Source of the DNA: Sipunculus nudus
Lineage: Eukaryota; Annelida; Sipuncula; Golfingiida; Sipunculidae
DNA length: 64,000 nucleotides
Reading direction: 5' to 3'
NCBI GenBank assembly: GCA_026874595.1
Contig: CM049308.1
Location: 96,396,624 to 96,460,623 of the forward strand
Shown one piece after another: positions 33,421-45,289 of the stretch. A program made the position numbers and the translations under genes. Below the pieces are notes generated by a model, which was not told where the DNA came from, did not search any database, and saw nothing but the letters and a program-made list of their open reading frames with translations. The stretch's first letter is position 1, and each line of letters opens with the position of its first letter.

Positions 33421-33930
33421 GTACCATCATGTAAATAAGCCGTGCCTTGTGTTTGTCTAACATCAGTCACCTCACTTGTATTATACCATTGCATTTATAT
33501 CTATTTATATTTACACAGATGTTGTTAAGGACATCATTAACAAAGATGGTCTTAAATGAGCTGGAAATCAGCAGAGAGGACCAACACATCCGGAAATGCT
33601 GTCAAGAATAAGTTAAAGCTAACATGGTATAGGTACACTAGTACACATTAACTGATCTTCATATACATGAGTCTGACTGAGACGAGCATGTTCTACAACA
33701 CATACATATTCACATCACCATCATAAACATAGTCATAATTTTTCCATAAAACTCTGTGTAATATCCAGAATTTACTGTGTTTTTTTTAAAAATAAATAGG
33801 AATAAATTTGAGATTTTCTTGTTTCTTTCCATGTAACGTCAGCTGAATTCACTCATGCTCACTCTCTAAAAGCCGTATGAACTATATGTATATATACATG
33901 TATATTTAGTACAATGACGAGGTATTTTAT
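33421..33930 (+). other. bZIP 3' untranslated region and polyadenylation signals
   Basis: Two AATAAA hexamers lie at 33791-33796 and 33801-33806, about 375 bp after the stop, followed by a T-rich stretch. They are the best candidates for the 3' end. The rest is AT-rich non-coding sequence up to the start of a family X repeat at 33932. Confidence 0.6.
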
Positions 33931-35740
33931 TGGCGAACCTGTGAGCTTATGCGATGGTATGGCGTCGTCCGGCGTCTGTCGTCTGCACATTAACCCATAC
34001 TATCTTGAAAACGGCAAGGGTTAGCATCACAAAATTTTAAGCAAAAAATTAGTCATCTAAAAAATACTATAGAATATTATTTTTTGGCTAATTGCATTTT
34101 CTTAGATTTTTTAGGGGAAAAGCAAAAAAAACTTAAGAAATCTTCTTCTCCAAACTTCAGCCAAATTGTCCAATATTTCACAAAAATTATTTTTGGAACA
34201 ATCTCTCTCAAGTTTGTTCAAATGGTTTAAGTTCAGTGATTTTAGGCCGAGTTACAGGAAGTTGAACTTAGTCATCTGTCCAAAAAAAAGCATACTAAAA
34301 TTACAATCTTAGAAAAGGCTGGAGCTATCATCAAATTTTTTGCCAATGTTGGTCACATGAGTCATATCTGAAATTGAGATATTATTGGCGCCACCTGCAT
34401 CAGCTTTTATTGTACAGGGGTCATCAGTGCCCGTATCATACTGACAGTTACAAAAAACTTCTTCTCTGAAACCATGTGGCCAAATTGTTTAATATCGCAC
34501 AGAAATGTTCTAGGGTAGTGCATTCTGAAGTTTGTTCAATTGGTCTCAGTTCAGTGACTTGCTGCTGAGTTATGGGAAGCTGAATTTAGTCATATTCCAT
34601 AACAGCCTATTTTAGCTCAGTGGCTACAAAGATCTCAAAAACCACTGGGCCAGATTCTTAAATCTCACACATTAATTATCCATAGATGTTGATTATTCAA
34701 GTTTGTTCAAATGGTTTTGGTTCAGTGATTTTTGGCCGAGTTAGCCAATTTGCTATATTTTCCCATATGGGTTATAAACCTGCAAAACGTTTTTTGACAG
34801 GCGCCACTGAGGCCAATTCGTTTAATATTTTACAAGAATATTCCCCTGAATAAATCTTATAATAATTGCCTTTTTGGTTCCAAAGAATGAATTTTGGCTG
34901 AATTATAAAGATTGAATTGAGTCATTTTACCATATATGTTAGCTGTGTGAAGCAGGTACATCTAGCCTGGCACCAGTCTCAGCATCTGTTACATCATGCC
35001 TCTAGACATTTAGATTTCAGGTTATCTATGGTTATTATTGACAAGAATGTTTTTAAAAGCTTTTAAAAAATGTAGATTTATGATTTTAGATATTCCTCAT
35101 GCCAGGCAATGTTTACAATCACAGGTATACAGCTCTCTGTGGGTATATAAAGATGGCTGTACATGGATTATTAGCTCAGCTTACTGTAAGTCAACTGAGG
35201 TATAAGAATGGCGCTTTGTCTGTCGTCCGTCCGGCCGTCCGTTAGCAGGGCACAAATCGTAACTACTGGTCCTAGAAATTTCTTAGTGAAAATCCAAGGA
35301 GGTCAATTAACAATCTCCTTGGAAACCTGAAATTAGGTCACTGTGACCTATATCCTCTGAGCTATGGGGCTTGAAAGTACCCCCAGAATAATAAAAAATA
35401 TAATACAAAACCTCCAATGTCTTGATAATTAATGTATGGATTGTCATGAATCTTGCCTTGAATATTGACCATTACTAGTTTTGTCAGTTCCCGAAAAGTG
35501 GTGGCGCCACCTGTATTTTTTGTTATTTTAACAAATATTTTTCAATTTTTTTACTATAAAATGACAACAATCATGTCAGTTTCTCAGCTGTAATTACATC
35601 TAGTGTCCCAAAACCTTGCGTGTTTATTGATCACAAGTGGATTCCATACAGTTATCACCCTGTCTGTCTGTCTGTTTGTCTCTCCGTCTGTCCATCTGTC
35701 CATCCACACAAATTTGTTTCCAGATGATTACTCAAGGTTA

Positions 35741-38169
35741 TATTAGCTCAGCTGACTTTCAGTCATGCTGGGCTATAGCGATGGGTCTTTGTCCGTCGTC
35801 CTTCCGTCTGTCCGTCCGGCCGGCTGTCCGGCCGGCCGTCCGTTAGCAGGGCTCAAATCGTAACCGTAGGGGCTAGGGCCATGAACCCTATGCAGTCTTA
35901 GAGGTTATTAAAAGATCTCCTTGCAAACCTGAAATTAGGTCACTGCGACCTATATTCTCGAAGTTATGGGGTGTGTTTGCACCCCCCAGAAATAACTCTT
36001 TGAGACAAAATTTTCATCCCAAACCTTCCATCTTTCACATACAGCTCACCCACCAACAGGGGAAGAACCATAATTTTTTTAGGTCAAAGGTCAAGGTCAC
36101 AGGAGCCTCTTCTTTGAAAAGCCTGTGGATGCATTTTAAGCCGACCCTTTCATCTCAATTCTTTGATTTTTCACATATAGCTCACCTGCTAAGTTGGAGA
36201 AGAATCCTATAGATTTTGAGGTCACAAGGTCAAAGGTCAGGGTCACAGGACCCACTTCTTTGAAAAGGTTGTGGACACATTTCAAGCTAGACTTTTCATT
36301 CCAAACCTTCCAGCACTGATATCGCTTCTCTGCCAACAGGGGAAAAGACCTGTTGATTTTGAGGTCAAAGGTCAAGTTCACAGCACCCACTTCTTGCGTG
36401 GAGTCATTTTCAGGCCAACATTTCAATCTGTACCTTCAATCTGTCATATATGGCTTACCTACCAATAAGGGAAGAAGCCTATTGATGTTGAGGTCAAAAA
36501 GTCAAAGGTCAAGGTCACAATATTTAATTGTTCTAAATGCTTGTGAGCATATTTAAAGTGTAACTGTTCAACCCAAACCTTCAGTCTTTCACATATGCCA
36601 CATCTATGCATCACTCAGTTTGACTCAAACTTCATATTTATGGGTCTTTTTGCTTGAATAAATAACTTATTGATTTTGGGGTCAGCAGGTTAAAGGTTGC
36701 AGGTCAAAGTTATTCACCCATTGGTTGCCAAGTAATTACACCAGATTTAAGTGGTTAGTAGTTACCCATCATTTAGAAAGAATCCATTTGATATATGGGC
36801 AAAAGGCCAAGGTCATAGGTCAGGGATGTTCACAATTACTTATTTTATAGACCATCTCTATTTTTCTTGTATATATAACCATCCCACTCCAGCTGGTACA
36901 TCTCCCTGTGTGGCTGTAATTGTGAGTGACACTGGTGACATATGACTCCCTTTTGTATCAGCCTATTAAGTGATAAGGCTCAGTGATAAGTACCTCGTTA
37001 CTTCATAACAAAAACACTGTTGTCAGAATGCTTCAGCCAGGCATTAAGACTATGAGAGTATAGTATTAAGGTTTAGCTACTGATTTATAAGATGATGGGA
37101 ACATTTTGCAGTTTATTTTATTGAATCCTAGCAATAAACTTAGTTTCCTAGATATCTGAATATTTTAATATATATCACAACATATAAAAGCAAGTGTTTG
37201 TTCTCATAATATGTGGATGTGTACCTTGATTTAGGATGGCATTTTGTTTTATTTCAAGACTCTTAGTCATGCTTTCTGCATTTCTTTTCTTTCAGGTTTG
37301 GCAGTTTACCTACCCTGCTGACCCCATTGAAAAGCAGAGTGATAATAAAAAATATTGGACTTACACTTTTTACAATTGCATATCTATAAATCTGATATGA
37401 GGGCCTGGACATGCCTTTTGAATTATTTTGGGCATTCATTACTGGATAATTTGCCCAAGTTTGGTCTCTTATTGGAGAATGTGGGATATCAAATGTCATA
37501 CTTGTCAGAAATCCATAATGTCTGCCAGTTAGCCACCTTAGAAATTCTTTCTTCAGTGCAGTTTCAGTAATTTTTCTTTAATGTTTGGTCCGATTTAGAG
37601 AATGTTTGTTGTCTGATTTCAGACTTGTCAGAAGTCCAATATGGCCACCAGGCAACCATCTTTTAATTCCTTTTGATCATATTATCTCAAGAACAGTTAA
37701 AGTGAATGCAGTTGGATGTATATTTATGTAATCTTGAAAAGGATTGGGTCAAATATTTCTGAATAAATATTACCATCATTTATAAAAGTGCAGTACAGTT
37801 GGCTTGTATTGAATAAATATTCATACAGAAGCACCTGTTTCTCAATAATTCTTGCATGTATTTCCTTGATTTTTGCTATATATTTTGATCTTATATTTTA
37901 CCTTTGTGGTGTTCCTTTGAGACTGACAGGTTTCAAGCAAGCTGTTGGAATAGTTCCTGATAGCTTAACAATCATGCATTTTCCTCAGACTATCAATTCA
38001 CTGTGTTTTAACCAGACATAGGTGATATATATGTCTGTTGTCATATAAAATTTTCAACAAATTGGCAAATTGGTTCTTCAAAATTTGACTGGAAGTTGTG
38101 AATCTCAGTCCATGATGTCACAGGTCATGCTTGGCAGCTGAGCGTCATGACCCATGGGTCACTTGTTGA
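35741..38169 (+). mobile_element. 'GCTCAGC' family repeat inserted into its own family
   Basis: It starts TTAGCTCAGCTGACTTTCAG and ends CAGCTGAGCGTCATGACCCA then TGGGTCACTTGTT. It is collinear and highly similar with the copy at 8688-11118, including the half-site modules, the TATATAA region near 36870 and the long 3' part with CAAATTGGCAAATTGGTTCT. The interrupted outer module reads on smoothly across the insertion. Confidence 0.75.
36070..36520 (+). promoter_or_regulatory. Nuclear-receptor half-site array (second copy)
   Basis: Four modules carry AGGTCA direct repeats, for example at 36082-36102, 36219-36245, 36362-36376 and 36490-36512. They correspond one to one to those at 9010-9460. 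DR1 and DR0 spacings dominate. Confidence 0.5.
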
Positions 38170-38229
38170 CACATGGATTTCAAACTTGACTTACCTATGG
38201 CCCACTACTAAAGAAAGATACTAAATGAT

Positions 38230-39725
38230 TTTGGGGTCACGAGGTCAAAGGTCAAGGTCACAGGACACTTATTTAAAAAGATTATGGCTGCATTTTAAGC
38301 CAAGCTTTTCATCCCAAACTTTCCATTTTGCGCATTTAGCTGTCTTACCACTATGGAGAGAGCATAAATGCCTTTCGGGTCACATGGTCGAAGGTCAAGG
38401 TCACAGGGGCCATCTGTTCACAAATTAGTTTCTAGATGATAACTCCAGTTTAGTTTGACTTTTTGGTTTCAGACTTAACTTATATATGACTCACCACTAA
38501 AGTAAGAACCGTGTCGATTTTGGGCTCCAAAGGTCAAGGTCACAGGACTCATTTCTTGAAAAAGAAATTTTAAGCCAAACTTTTCATCCCAAACCTTCCA
38601 TCTTCAAGATATTGCTTACCTGCCAATAGGGGAAGATTCTGTTCAGTTTTTGGGTCATGAGGTCAAAGGTCAAGGTCGCAGTACCCACTTATTTAGAAAG
38701 ATTGTGGATGCATTTTAAGCCAAACTTTTCATCCCAAACTTTCCATTTTGCGCATTTAGCTGTCTTACCACTATGGGGAGAGCATAAATGCCTTTGGGGT
38801 CACATGGTCAAAGGTCAAGGTCACAGTCACAGGGGCCCATCTGTTCACATTTTTGTTTCTGGATCATAACTCCAGTTTGAATTGACATATTGGTTTCAGT
38901 TTTGACTTCTATATGACCCACCAATAATGTAAGAACCCTTTTGATTATGGGGTCATAAGGCCAAAGGTCAAGGTCACAGGACCAACTTCTTAAAAGAATG
39001 CATATGCATTTGAAGCCAAACTTTTCATCCCAAACCTTCCATCTTCAGGATATTGCTAACCTGCCAATAGGGGAAGATTCTGTTCAGTTTTGGGGTCATG
39101 AGGTGAAAGTTAAAGGTCACAGTACCCACTTATTTAGAAAGATTTTGGATGCATTTTTGGCCAAACTTTTCATCCCAAACCTTCCATCTTACACATATAG
39201 CTGAGCGGCCAATAGGGGAAGAACCTGATTGATTTGGGGGTCACAAGGTCAAAAGTCATGGTCACAGGGCCCATCTGTTAACATATTTGTTTCTGGATGA
39301 TAACTTCATTTTGAATTGACATATTGGTTTCAATTTTGATTTATATATGACCCACCAATAATCCACCAACACCTTCCAGATGTTGCTCACCTGCCAATAG
39401 TGGAAGTAACTTATGGATTTTGGGGTCACAAGGTGAAAGGTCAAGGTCATGGGGCCATCAATCCACATATTAGTTTCCAGATGATAACACCAGTTTGGTT
39501 TGAAATAATGTTTCAAACTTGACATATATGGCCCACCACTTAAGTAAGAACTGTTGATTCTGGGGTCATGAGATTAAAGGTCAAGATCACAGGACCCACT
39601 ACTTTTGAAAGATTGTGGATGCATTTTAAGCCAAACTTTTCATCTCAATCCTTCCATCATCAACATGTGGTGCACCTGCCAATAGGGGAAGTTTCCTTTT
39701 GATTTTGGGGTCAAAGGTTAAGGTC
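38230..39725 (+). promoter_or_regulatory. Nuclear-receptor half-site array (third, longest)
   Basis: About ten ~145-bp modules, each with GAGGTCAAAGGTCAAGGTCA or a near variant (38250, 38395, 38535, 38660, 38810, 38960, 39105, 39245, 39435, 39575), are separated by TTTTAAGCCAAACTTTTCAT and CTGCCAATAGGGGAAG blocks. The third AGGTCA copy is the best conserved part of the modules. Confidence 0.5.
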
Positions 39726-42474
39726 ACACGGCCCATCCATTCACCGATTAATTTACGGATGATAACTCCAGTTTGGGTAGACAGGTTGGCTTCAAACTGA
39801 TCACAGGACCAATATTTTGGAAAACCTCCTAAACATATATCCTTATAGACAAATGCAGCTGAGCGTCGAGACCCACGGGTCCCTATTAAATAATTGGTAT
39901 CCATACTCAATTCAAGATTTTGCCATCAGTGAGATGTATCTGTATTATAATTTTGCATTCAATATGCATCTGTTGTAATTTTTAGTGAACCTGTGAGCTA
40001 ATGCGATGGTGTGGTGGCGTCTGTCGTCTGTACGTTAACCAATACTATCTCGAAAACGAGCTAGCATCATAAAATTTAATGCAAAAAAATAGCCATCTGA
40101 AAAACTTTGCATTTTCTTAGATTTTATAGAGAAAAAGCTAAAAAAAATTTAAAAATCTTCTCCGACGAAACGGTCAAGCCAAATTGTTCAATATTTTACA
40201 GAAATAGTCTTTTATACCATCTCTCTCAAATTTGTTCGAATGGTTCAAGTTTGGTGAATTTTGGCCGAGTTACAGGAAGTTGAACTTAGTCATCTGTCAA
40301 AAAAAGCATACTAAAATGAAAATCTAAGATACGGCCGGAGCTATCATCACCAAATTTTATGCCAGTGTTGGTCACATGAGTCATATATGAAATGCAGGTA
40401 TTGGTGGCGCCACGTGCATTGACCTTTTTTGTACGGGGGTCATTGGTCATCTGTACATTAACCCATAATTTCTCAGGAATAGCAGCAGCTACCATCCCCA
40501 GATTTAATGCAATAATCTGTCACATATCAAATTTTGTGGGATTCAGCTTATTTTTTTTGCTATCTGTATTTACTTAGATTTTATAGGGAAAAAGCTGAAA
40601 AACCTTTAAAAGTCTTCTTCTTGTAAACGGTCCAACCAATTTTTTCAATACTTTACAGAAATGATCCCAGCGGCAAGCCCTCTCAAGTTTGTTCAAATGG
40701 TTTGCATTTGATTAATTTTAGCAGAGTTACACGAATTTGAACTTGGTCATTTGGCCAAGTAAGCATACTGACATAGTAATCTCAGAAATGACAGAAGCTA
40801 CCATTACCAAGTATTGTGCAAATGTTGGTCACATGACTCATATTTGAAGTTGCAGATTTCGTGGTGCCACCTACAGTGACCTGTTTTTTTGGGCAAAAAC
40901 CTCATAATTTTAGCCTCTTTCAGCTTAAAATGTTTATCATTAAACTGTCAAGTTGAATCGTTCAGTTTTTCAAAAAATATCCTAGGACATGGTTCTTTCA
41001 ATCATATCAGAATAGATTGAGTTTGTTTGTTTTTTTTTGTTGAGTCGTGAAAAGCTTAAATTGGTCTTATGGCCATTATTATGTCTGTTTCAAACTGAGG
41101 ACTGCAATAGTGTTCTTCTACAAAATTATTGTTTCAATTATAACTTCTGTAACATTGCACAAAAATTATTCTTAGGTTGCCTTTGTTTAAGTTTACTTGA
41201 ATGATTTTAGGTAGAATTATTGGACCTTTAATAATGAAAGGACTGCATCTTTTATTATTCTATATATTTCGATAAAAAGTTTATGAATATGTCTTTTTGA
41301 AAAAAAAAAGCATTTTAGCCAAAGTCTTTCAGTATGTTTAAACAGATTTACCAACAGGCCATGACTGTGTCTGTATCTTTAAATAGGTTGAGAAACTGCC
41401 AACTGTTTCAGGTTTGGCAACAGATCAAGAGTTCATTCAGTGCAGCCAGATATAGGTCAAGAGTTCAATCAGTGCAGCCAAGCACAAGGCATGTGATCAC
41501 CTCATGGGTGACATGTGATCACCTCATGGGCACCATGTGATCACCTCATAGGTAGCATGTGATCACCTCATGAGTATCATGTGATCACCTCATGTGTGTC
41601 ATGCCCCTCAGGGCTGCATGTGGAGCCAATCTGTGAGCTTGTGCAATGGTGTGGCTACTATTTCAGATTTGGCAACAGGCCAAAGGTTAGTCTGGATCTA
41701 TTTATAGCTTTGGCAGACTGCCCACTGCATCAGATTATGCAACAGGTCAAGAGTTCACTCAGTGCAGCCAGGTACAGGTTAAAAGTTCACTCAGTCTAGC
41801 CAGGTGCAGGTCATGAGTTCACTCAGGGCTAGCAATTTGTCACAGTTCACTCGGGGCAACTGTTTTTTTCACCTAAGCCTGGTCAGGCCCCATGCATCAG
41901 ACTCAAGGTAAGTTTGATGTATTGGCCTGATATTTTGACCTGTCTTTATGTCTTTGATGGCTTTCTCGTTCACAAGACAGGTGTCGCCACCTACAATATC
42001 CTTTGCACAGTGTATGTGCCTGCTTATTTCTACAGAGGAATTTGATATATCAGCCTGAAATTGGGCATATTTATACATATCGAATAGCTTTGTCGTATAC
42101 AAGACTGGTGGTGCCACCTACAATAATTTTTGCACAGTGTGTGTCCCAGCTTATTTCTCAGTAGGCGTTTGGTATATCAGTCTGAAATTTGGCATATGTA
42201 TTTATCTCTGATAGCTTCGTTTTATACAAGACTGGTGGTGCCAGCTACAATCATTTTTGTGTTGTGTGCACCCATGCCAGAATTTCAGCAGTGATGTTTG
42301 TGTAATTGTTTCTTATTCAAAATGTTTAGTACTTGCATTGTTCATATACATGAAAAGTAATGGTCCGGCATTGAAGCATTATACCTTGTGTATTGACCAA
42401 TGCACAGGTTCGCATAAGGCCTGTAGGCCTTGTTTTTGATCACGTATATGGTACAGGTCAATCTGAGCAGATAC

Positions 42475-42880
42475 CTGAGTAGGCTTTAAATGCAAATCCA
42501 AAAACTGTTGCTTTTCTGAATGCAAATGCAAATTTGAATGCAAATGCTTTAGGATATTTTCAAATGCAAATGCTTCATAATTCATTACATTTAAATTGCA
42601 AGTGTATGAAAATATTTTCAAATGCAAATACATAATTTTAAGGGCATTTAAAAATTGTAAGGGTATTTAAAAGCAAATGTTTTAGTCAAAGTCAAAGTAT
42701 ACTGGGTTTCTGTATGAACGTTTATTGTGCTATTTATATGATTTTGTACATGAAATACATTTGACAAAATTAAATGATCCACTCTTTTGAAAACTTAGTA
42801 AAGAACGTAATTCAAATACAAAAGCAAATGCAAAGTATTTTATTCCTAATGCAAATGTAAATGCATTTGCATTTTGACCC
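42475..42880. repeat. Cluster of ATGCAAAT octamers (small repeat or MITE)
   Basis: The POU-factor octamer ATGCAAAT occurs exactly at 42490, 42520, 42526, 42538, 42564, 42622 and 42849, and inverted at 42865. Near variants lie between. The two sides are weakly inverted, so the block may be a palindromic MITE. It lies just beyond the 3' end of family X copy B. Confidence 0.55.
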
Positions 42881-43434
42881 ATTTCAGCCAGATATAGTCT
42901 GTTTTTAGTCTATGTAAGTGTTCTCACCCGGAATTTCTGTCCACGGCGTAACAGCATGTATAAAAGTATGTGAAAGGGGAGCTGGAGCTAATTCAGCATG
43001 CCAAAGAACAAAGTGCTACTTAAGACAACAAAATTTGGTAGTTATAAATTCCTTTTTTTTAATTAAGCACATGATTAATCAATTATTCGTTATGGGATAG
43101 ATTAAAATGAAATAAAATAAAGAGGGGTCGTTTCACATACAATGGACAAAATAAAAAAAAAAAAATACTACATACAGTTTACCAGTTTGTGTTGTCCCCC
43201 CCCCCCCCTGCGTAAAAAGTGTGTACGTGTGTGTAAGTGTGTGTGGGTGTGTGTGGGGGGGGGGGGGGGGGTGCCTCCTCGTCCCCCACCTTTCGACGCC
43301 CATGATGAAATGCATATGTTGTCTACTATTTGTGGTAGACTGTCCTCAAAACGGGTAGAACAGGTCAGGTCAACAACACGGACTGTGATCAATCTAACAT
43401 GAAATTTAATGGTTTTATCCAGTCAAGTGTTTTT
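42881..43434. other. Spacer with simple repeats
   Basis: No gene. Holds A13 at about 43151-43163, C14 at 43196-43209, a (GT)n-rich stretch 43218-43253 and G18 at 43254-43271. The open frames across it are low complexity. Confidence 0.8.
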
Positions 43435-45289
43435 TAGCGAACCTGTAAGCTTATGCGATGGTGCGAAGTCGTCCGTCGTGCGTCGTGTGTCGTCTGTACG
43501 TTAACCATAGCTATCTCGAAAACGGCAGGAGCTAGCATCACCAATTTTTTTGCAAATAATCAGTCATCCAAAAAAATATATCGGATTTTGTTTATTTTTT
43601 TCTAACTGCATTTTCTTAGATTTTATAGGGAAAAAGCTAAAAAAAGCTTTAAAAATCTTCTTCTCCGAAACTGTCCAGCCAAATTGTCTAATATTTTACA
43701 GAAATGATCCCTGGAACAATCTTTCTCAAGTTTGTTCGAATGGTTCCAGTTCGGAGATTTTTGGCTGAGTTACAGGAGGTTGAACTTTGTTAACTGTGCA
43801 AAAAAGCATATTAAAATTTATATCTCAAAAACCGCTGGAGCTATTATCACCAAATTTTATGCCAATGTTGGTCACATAGGTCATATCTGAAATTGAGGTA
43901 TTGGTGGCGCCACCTGCATCGGCCTTTTTTGTACAGGGTCATCACTGCCTGTATCACACTGAGGGCTACAAAAAACTTCCTCTCTGAAACCAAATGGCCA
44001 AAATTTTTAATATCGCACTATCCTAGGGTAGTGCTTTCTGATGTTTGTTCAAATGGTCTCTTTTCAGTGACTTTTGGCTTAGTTATGGGAAGCTGAATTT
44101 AGTCATGTGCCATAACAGCCCATTTTAGCTCAGTGGCTACAAAGATCTTCTTCTCAAAAACCACTGGGCCAAATTCTTAAATCTCACACATTAATTATTC
44201 TCAGATGTTGATTATTCAAGTTTGTTCAAATGGTTTTGGTTCAGTGCTTTTTGGCTGATTTACGGGAAGCTGAACTTAGCCAATTTGCTGTATCTTCCTA
44301 TATGAGTTATAAACCTGCGAAATGTTTTTCGACTGATGCCACTGAAGCCAGTTTGTTAAATATTTTACAAGAATAATCCCTACAATAATTCTTATAATAA
44401 TTGTCATTAATGGTTCCACATGAATGATTTTTGGCTGAATTATGGAGACTGAATTGAGTCATTTTACCATATATGTCAGCTGTGTAATGCTGTTACATCA
44501 AGCCTGGCACCAGTTTATCAGCATCTATTACATCATGCCACTAGACATTTAGATTTCAGGTTATCTTTGGTTAATATTGACAAGAAAGTTTTTTTAAAAG
44601 CTTTTAAAAGATTTAGATTTATGATATGAGTTATCATACATGGATTATAAATTTTTGGTATCCCTACTCAACTTAATTCAAGAATTTGCCATCAGTGAGA
44701 TATATCTGTATTTTAATTTTGCATTCAGTATGCATCCGTAATAATTTTACATATATTCCTGATTTCTTTTTTTTTGTAAAAAGTCAGCTGAAAAGCATTT
44801 TGTATTGCGAAAATAAATTTCAAAGTTATTTCAAGTAGGGACCACTTTTGTGTACAGATGGCAGCACTTGGTTTACCATTGGCAGATTGCCAGTGCCTTG
44901 ATGTTGGCCATTAGCCAAGATGATGTCAGCTCTATAAATAGTTTTGGCACAGTGCCAGGATTGGAAGAAGTGCAGCCAGGTATAGGTCTAGAGTTCAATC
45001 AGTGTAGTAGCTGCATTCTATTTATAGCTTTGGCAGACTGCTCACAGCATCATATTTGGCACCAAAGTTCAGCCTGAATCTATTTATAGCTTTGGCAGAC
45101 TGCCAGCTGTGTCAGATTATGCAACAGGTCAAGAGATCATTCAGTGCAGCCAGGTACAGGTCAAAAGTTAACTCAGTCTAGCCAGGTGCAGGTCAAGAGT
45201 TCACTCAGTGCAGTAGCTTGAGGCAGCAATTTATCACAGGTCACTCGGGGGCAACTGCCTTACTCACCTAAGCCTTGTCAGCCCAGTGC

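Larger units (their letters stand above)
35171..39886 (+). mobile_element. 'GCTCAGC' family repeat nested in family X copy B (outer copy)
   Basis: It starts TTAGCTCAGCTTACTGTAAG with a GTCCGTCCGGCCGTCCG stretch, and ends with CAGCTGAGCGTCGAGACCCA at about 39850-39870. It is interrupted at 35741 by another copy of the same family and resumes at about 38170 (GACACATGGATTTCAAACTT). The 3' part carries about ten receptor half-site modules. GGTGGCGCCACC occurs at 35500-35511. Confidence 0.6.
33932..42438 (+). mobile_element. Family X copies B (at least two starts) with nested insertions
   Basis: The start GGCGAACCTGTGAGCTTATG is at 33932. A second start, AGTGAACCTGTGAGCTAATG, is at about 39981. 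A 3' end with GCACAGGTTCGCATAAGG and CCTGTAGGCCTTG is at 42405-42438. Modules include GGCCGAGTTACAGGAAGTTG, TGGTCACATGAGTCATAT and palindromic GGTGGCGCCAC-type cores. The part 33932-35170 is continued at 39887-39977, as shown by the uninterrupted copy C at 44640-44740; the gap is filled by GCTCAGC elements. Whether 33932-39977 lost its own 3' end to the second copy is unclear. No coding sequence was found. Confidence 0.55.

Noticed and set aside
32704-33494. Minus-strand frames of 67-87 codons opposite the bZIP exon
   Set aside because: Shadows of the + strand coding exon, which has clear bZIP homology.
39981-42438. Interpretation of 33932-42438 as one simple element
   Set aside because: A second start sequence at about 39981 shows at least two copies; the exact partition could not be resolved.
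43133-43402. Frames on both strands with poly-Pro, poly-Gly or poly-Lys runs
   Set aside because: Produced by poly-C, poly-G and poly-A tracts.
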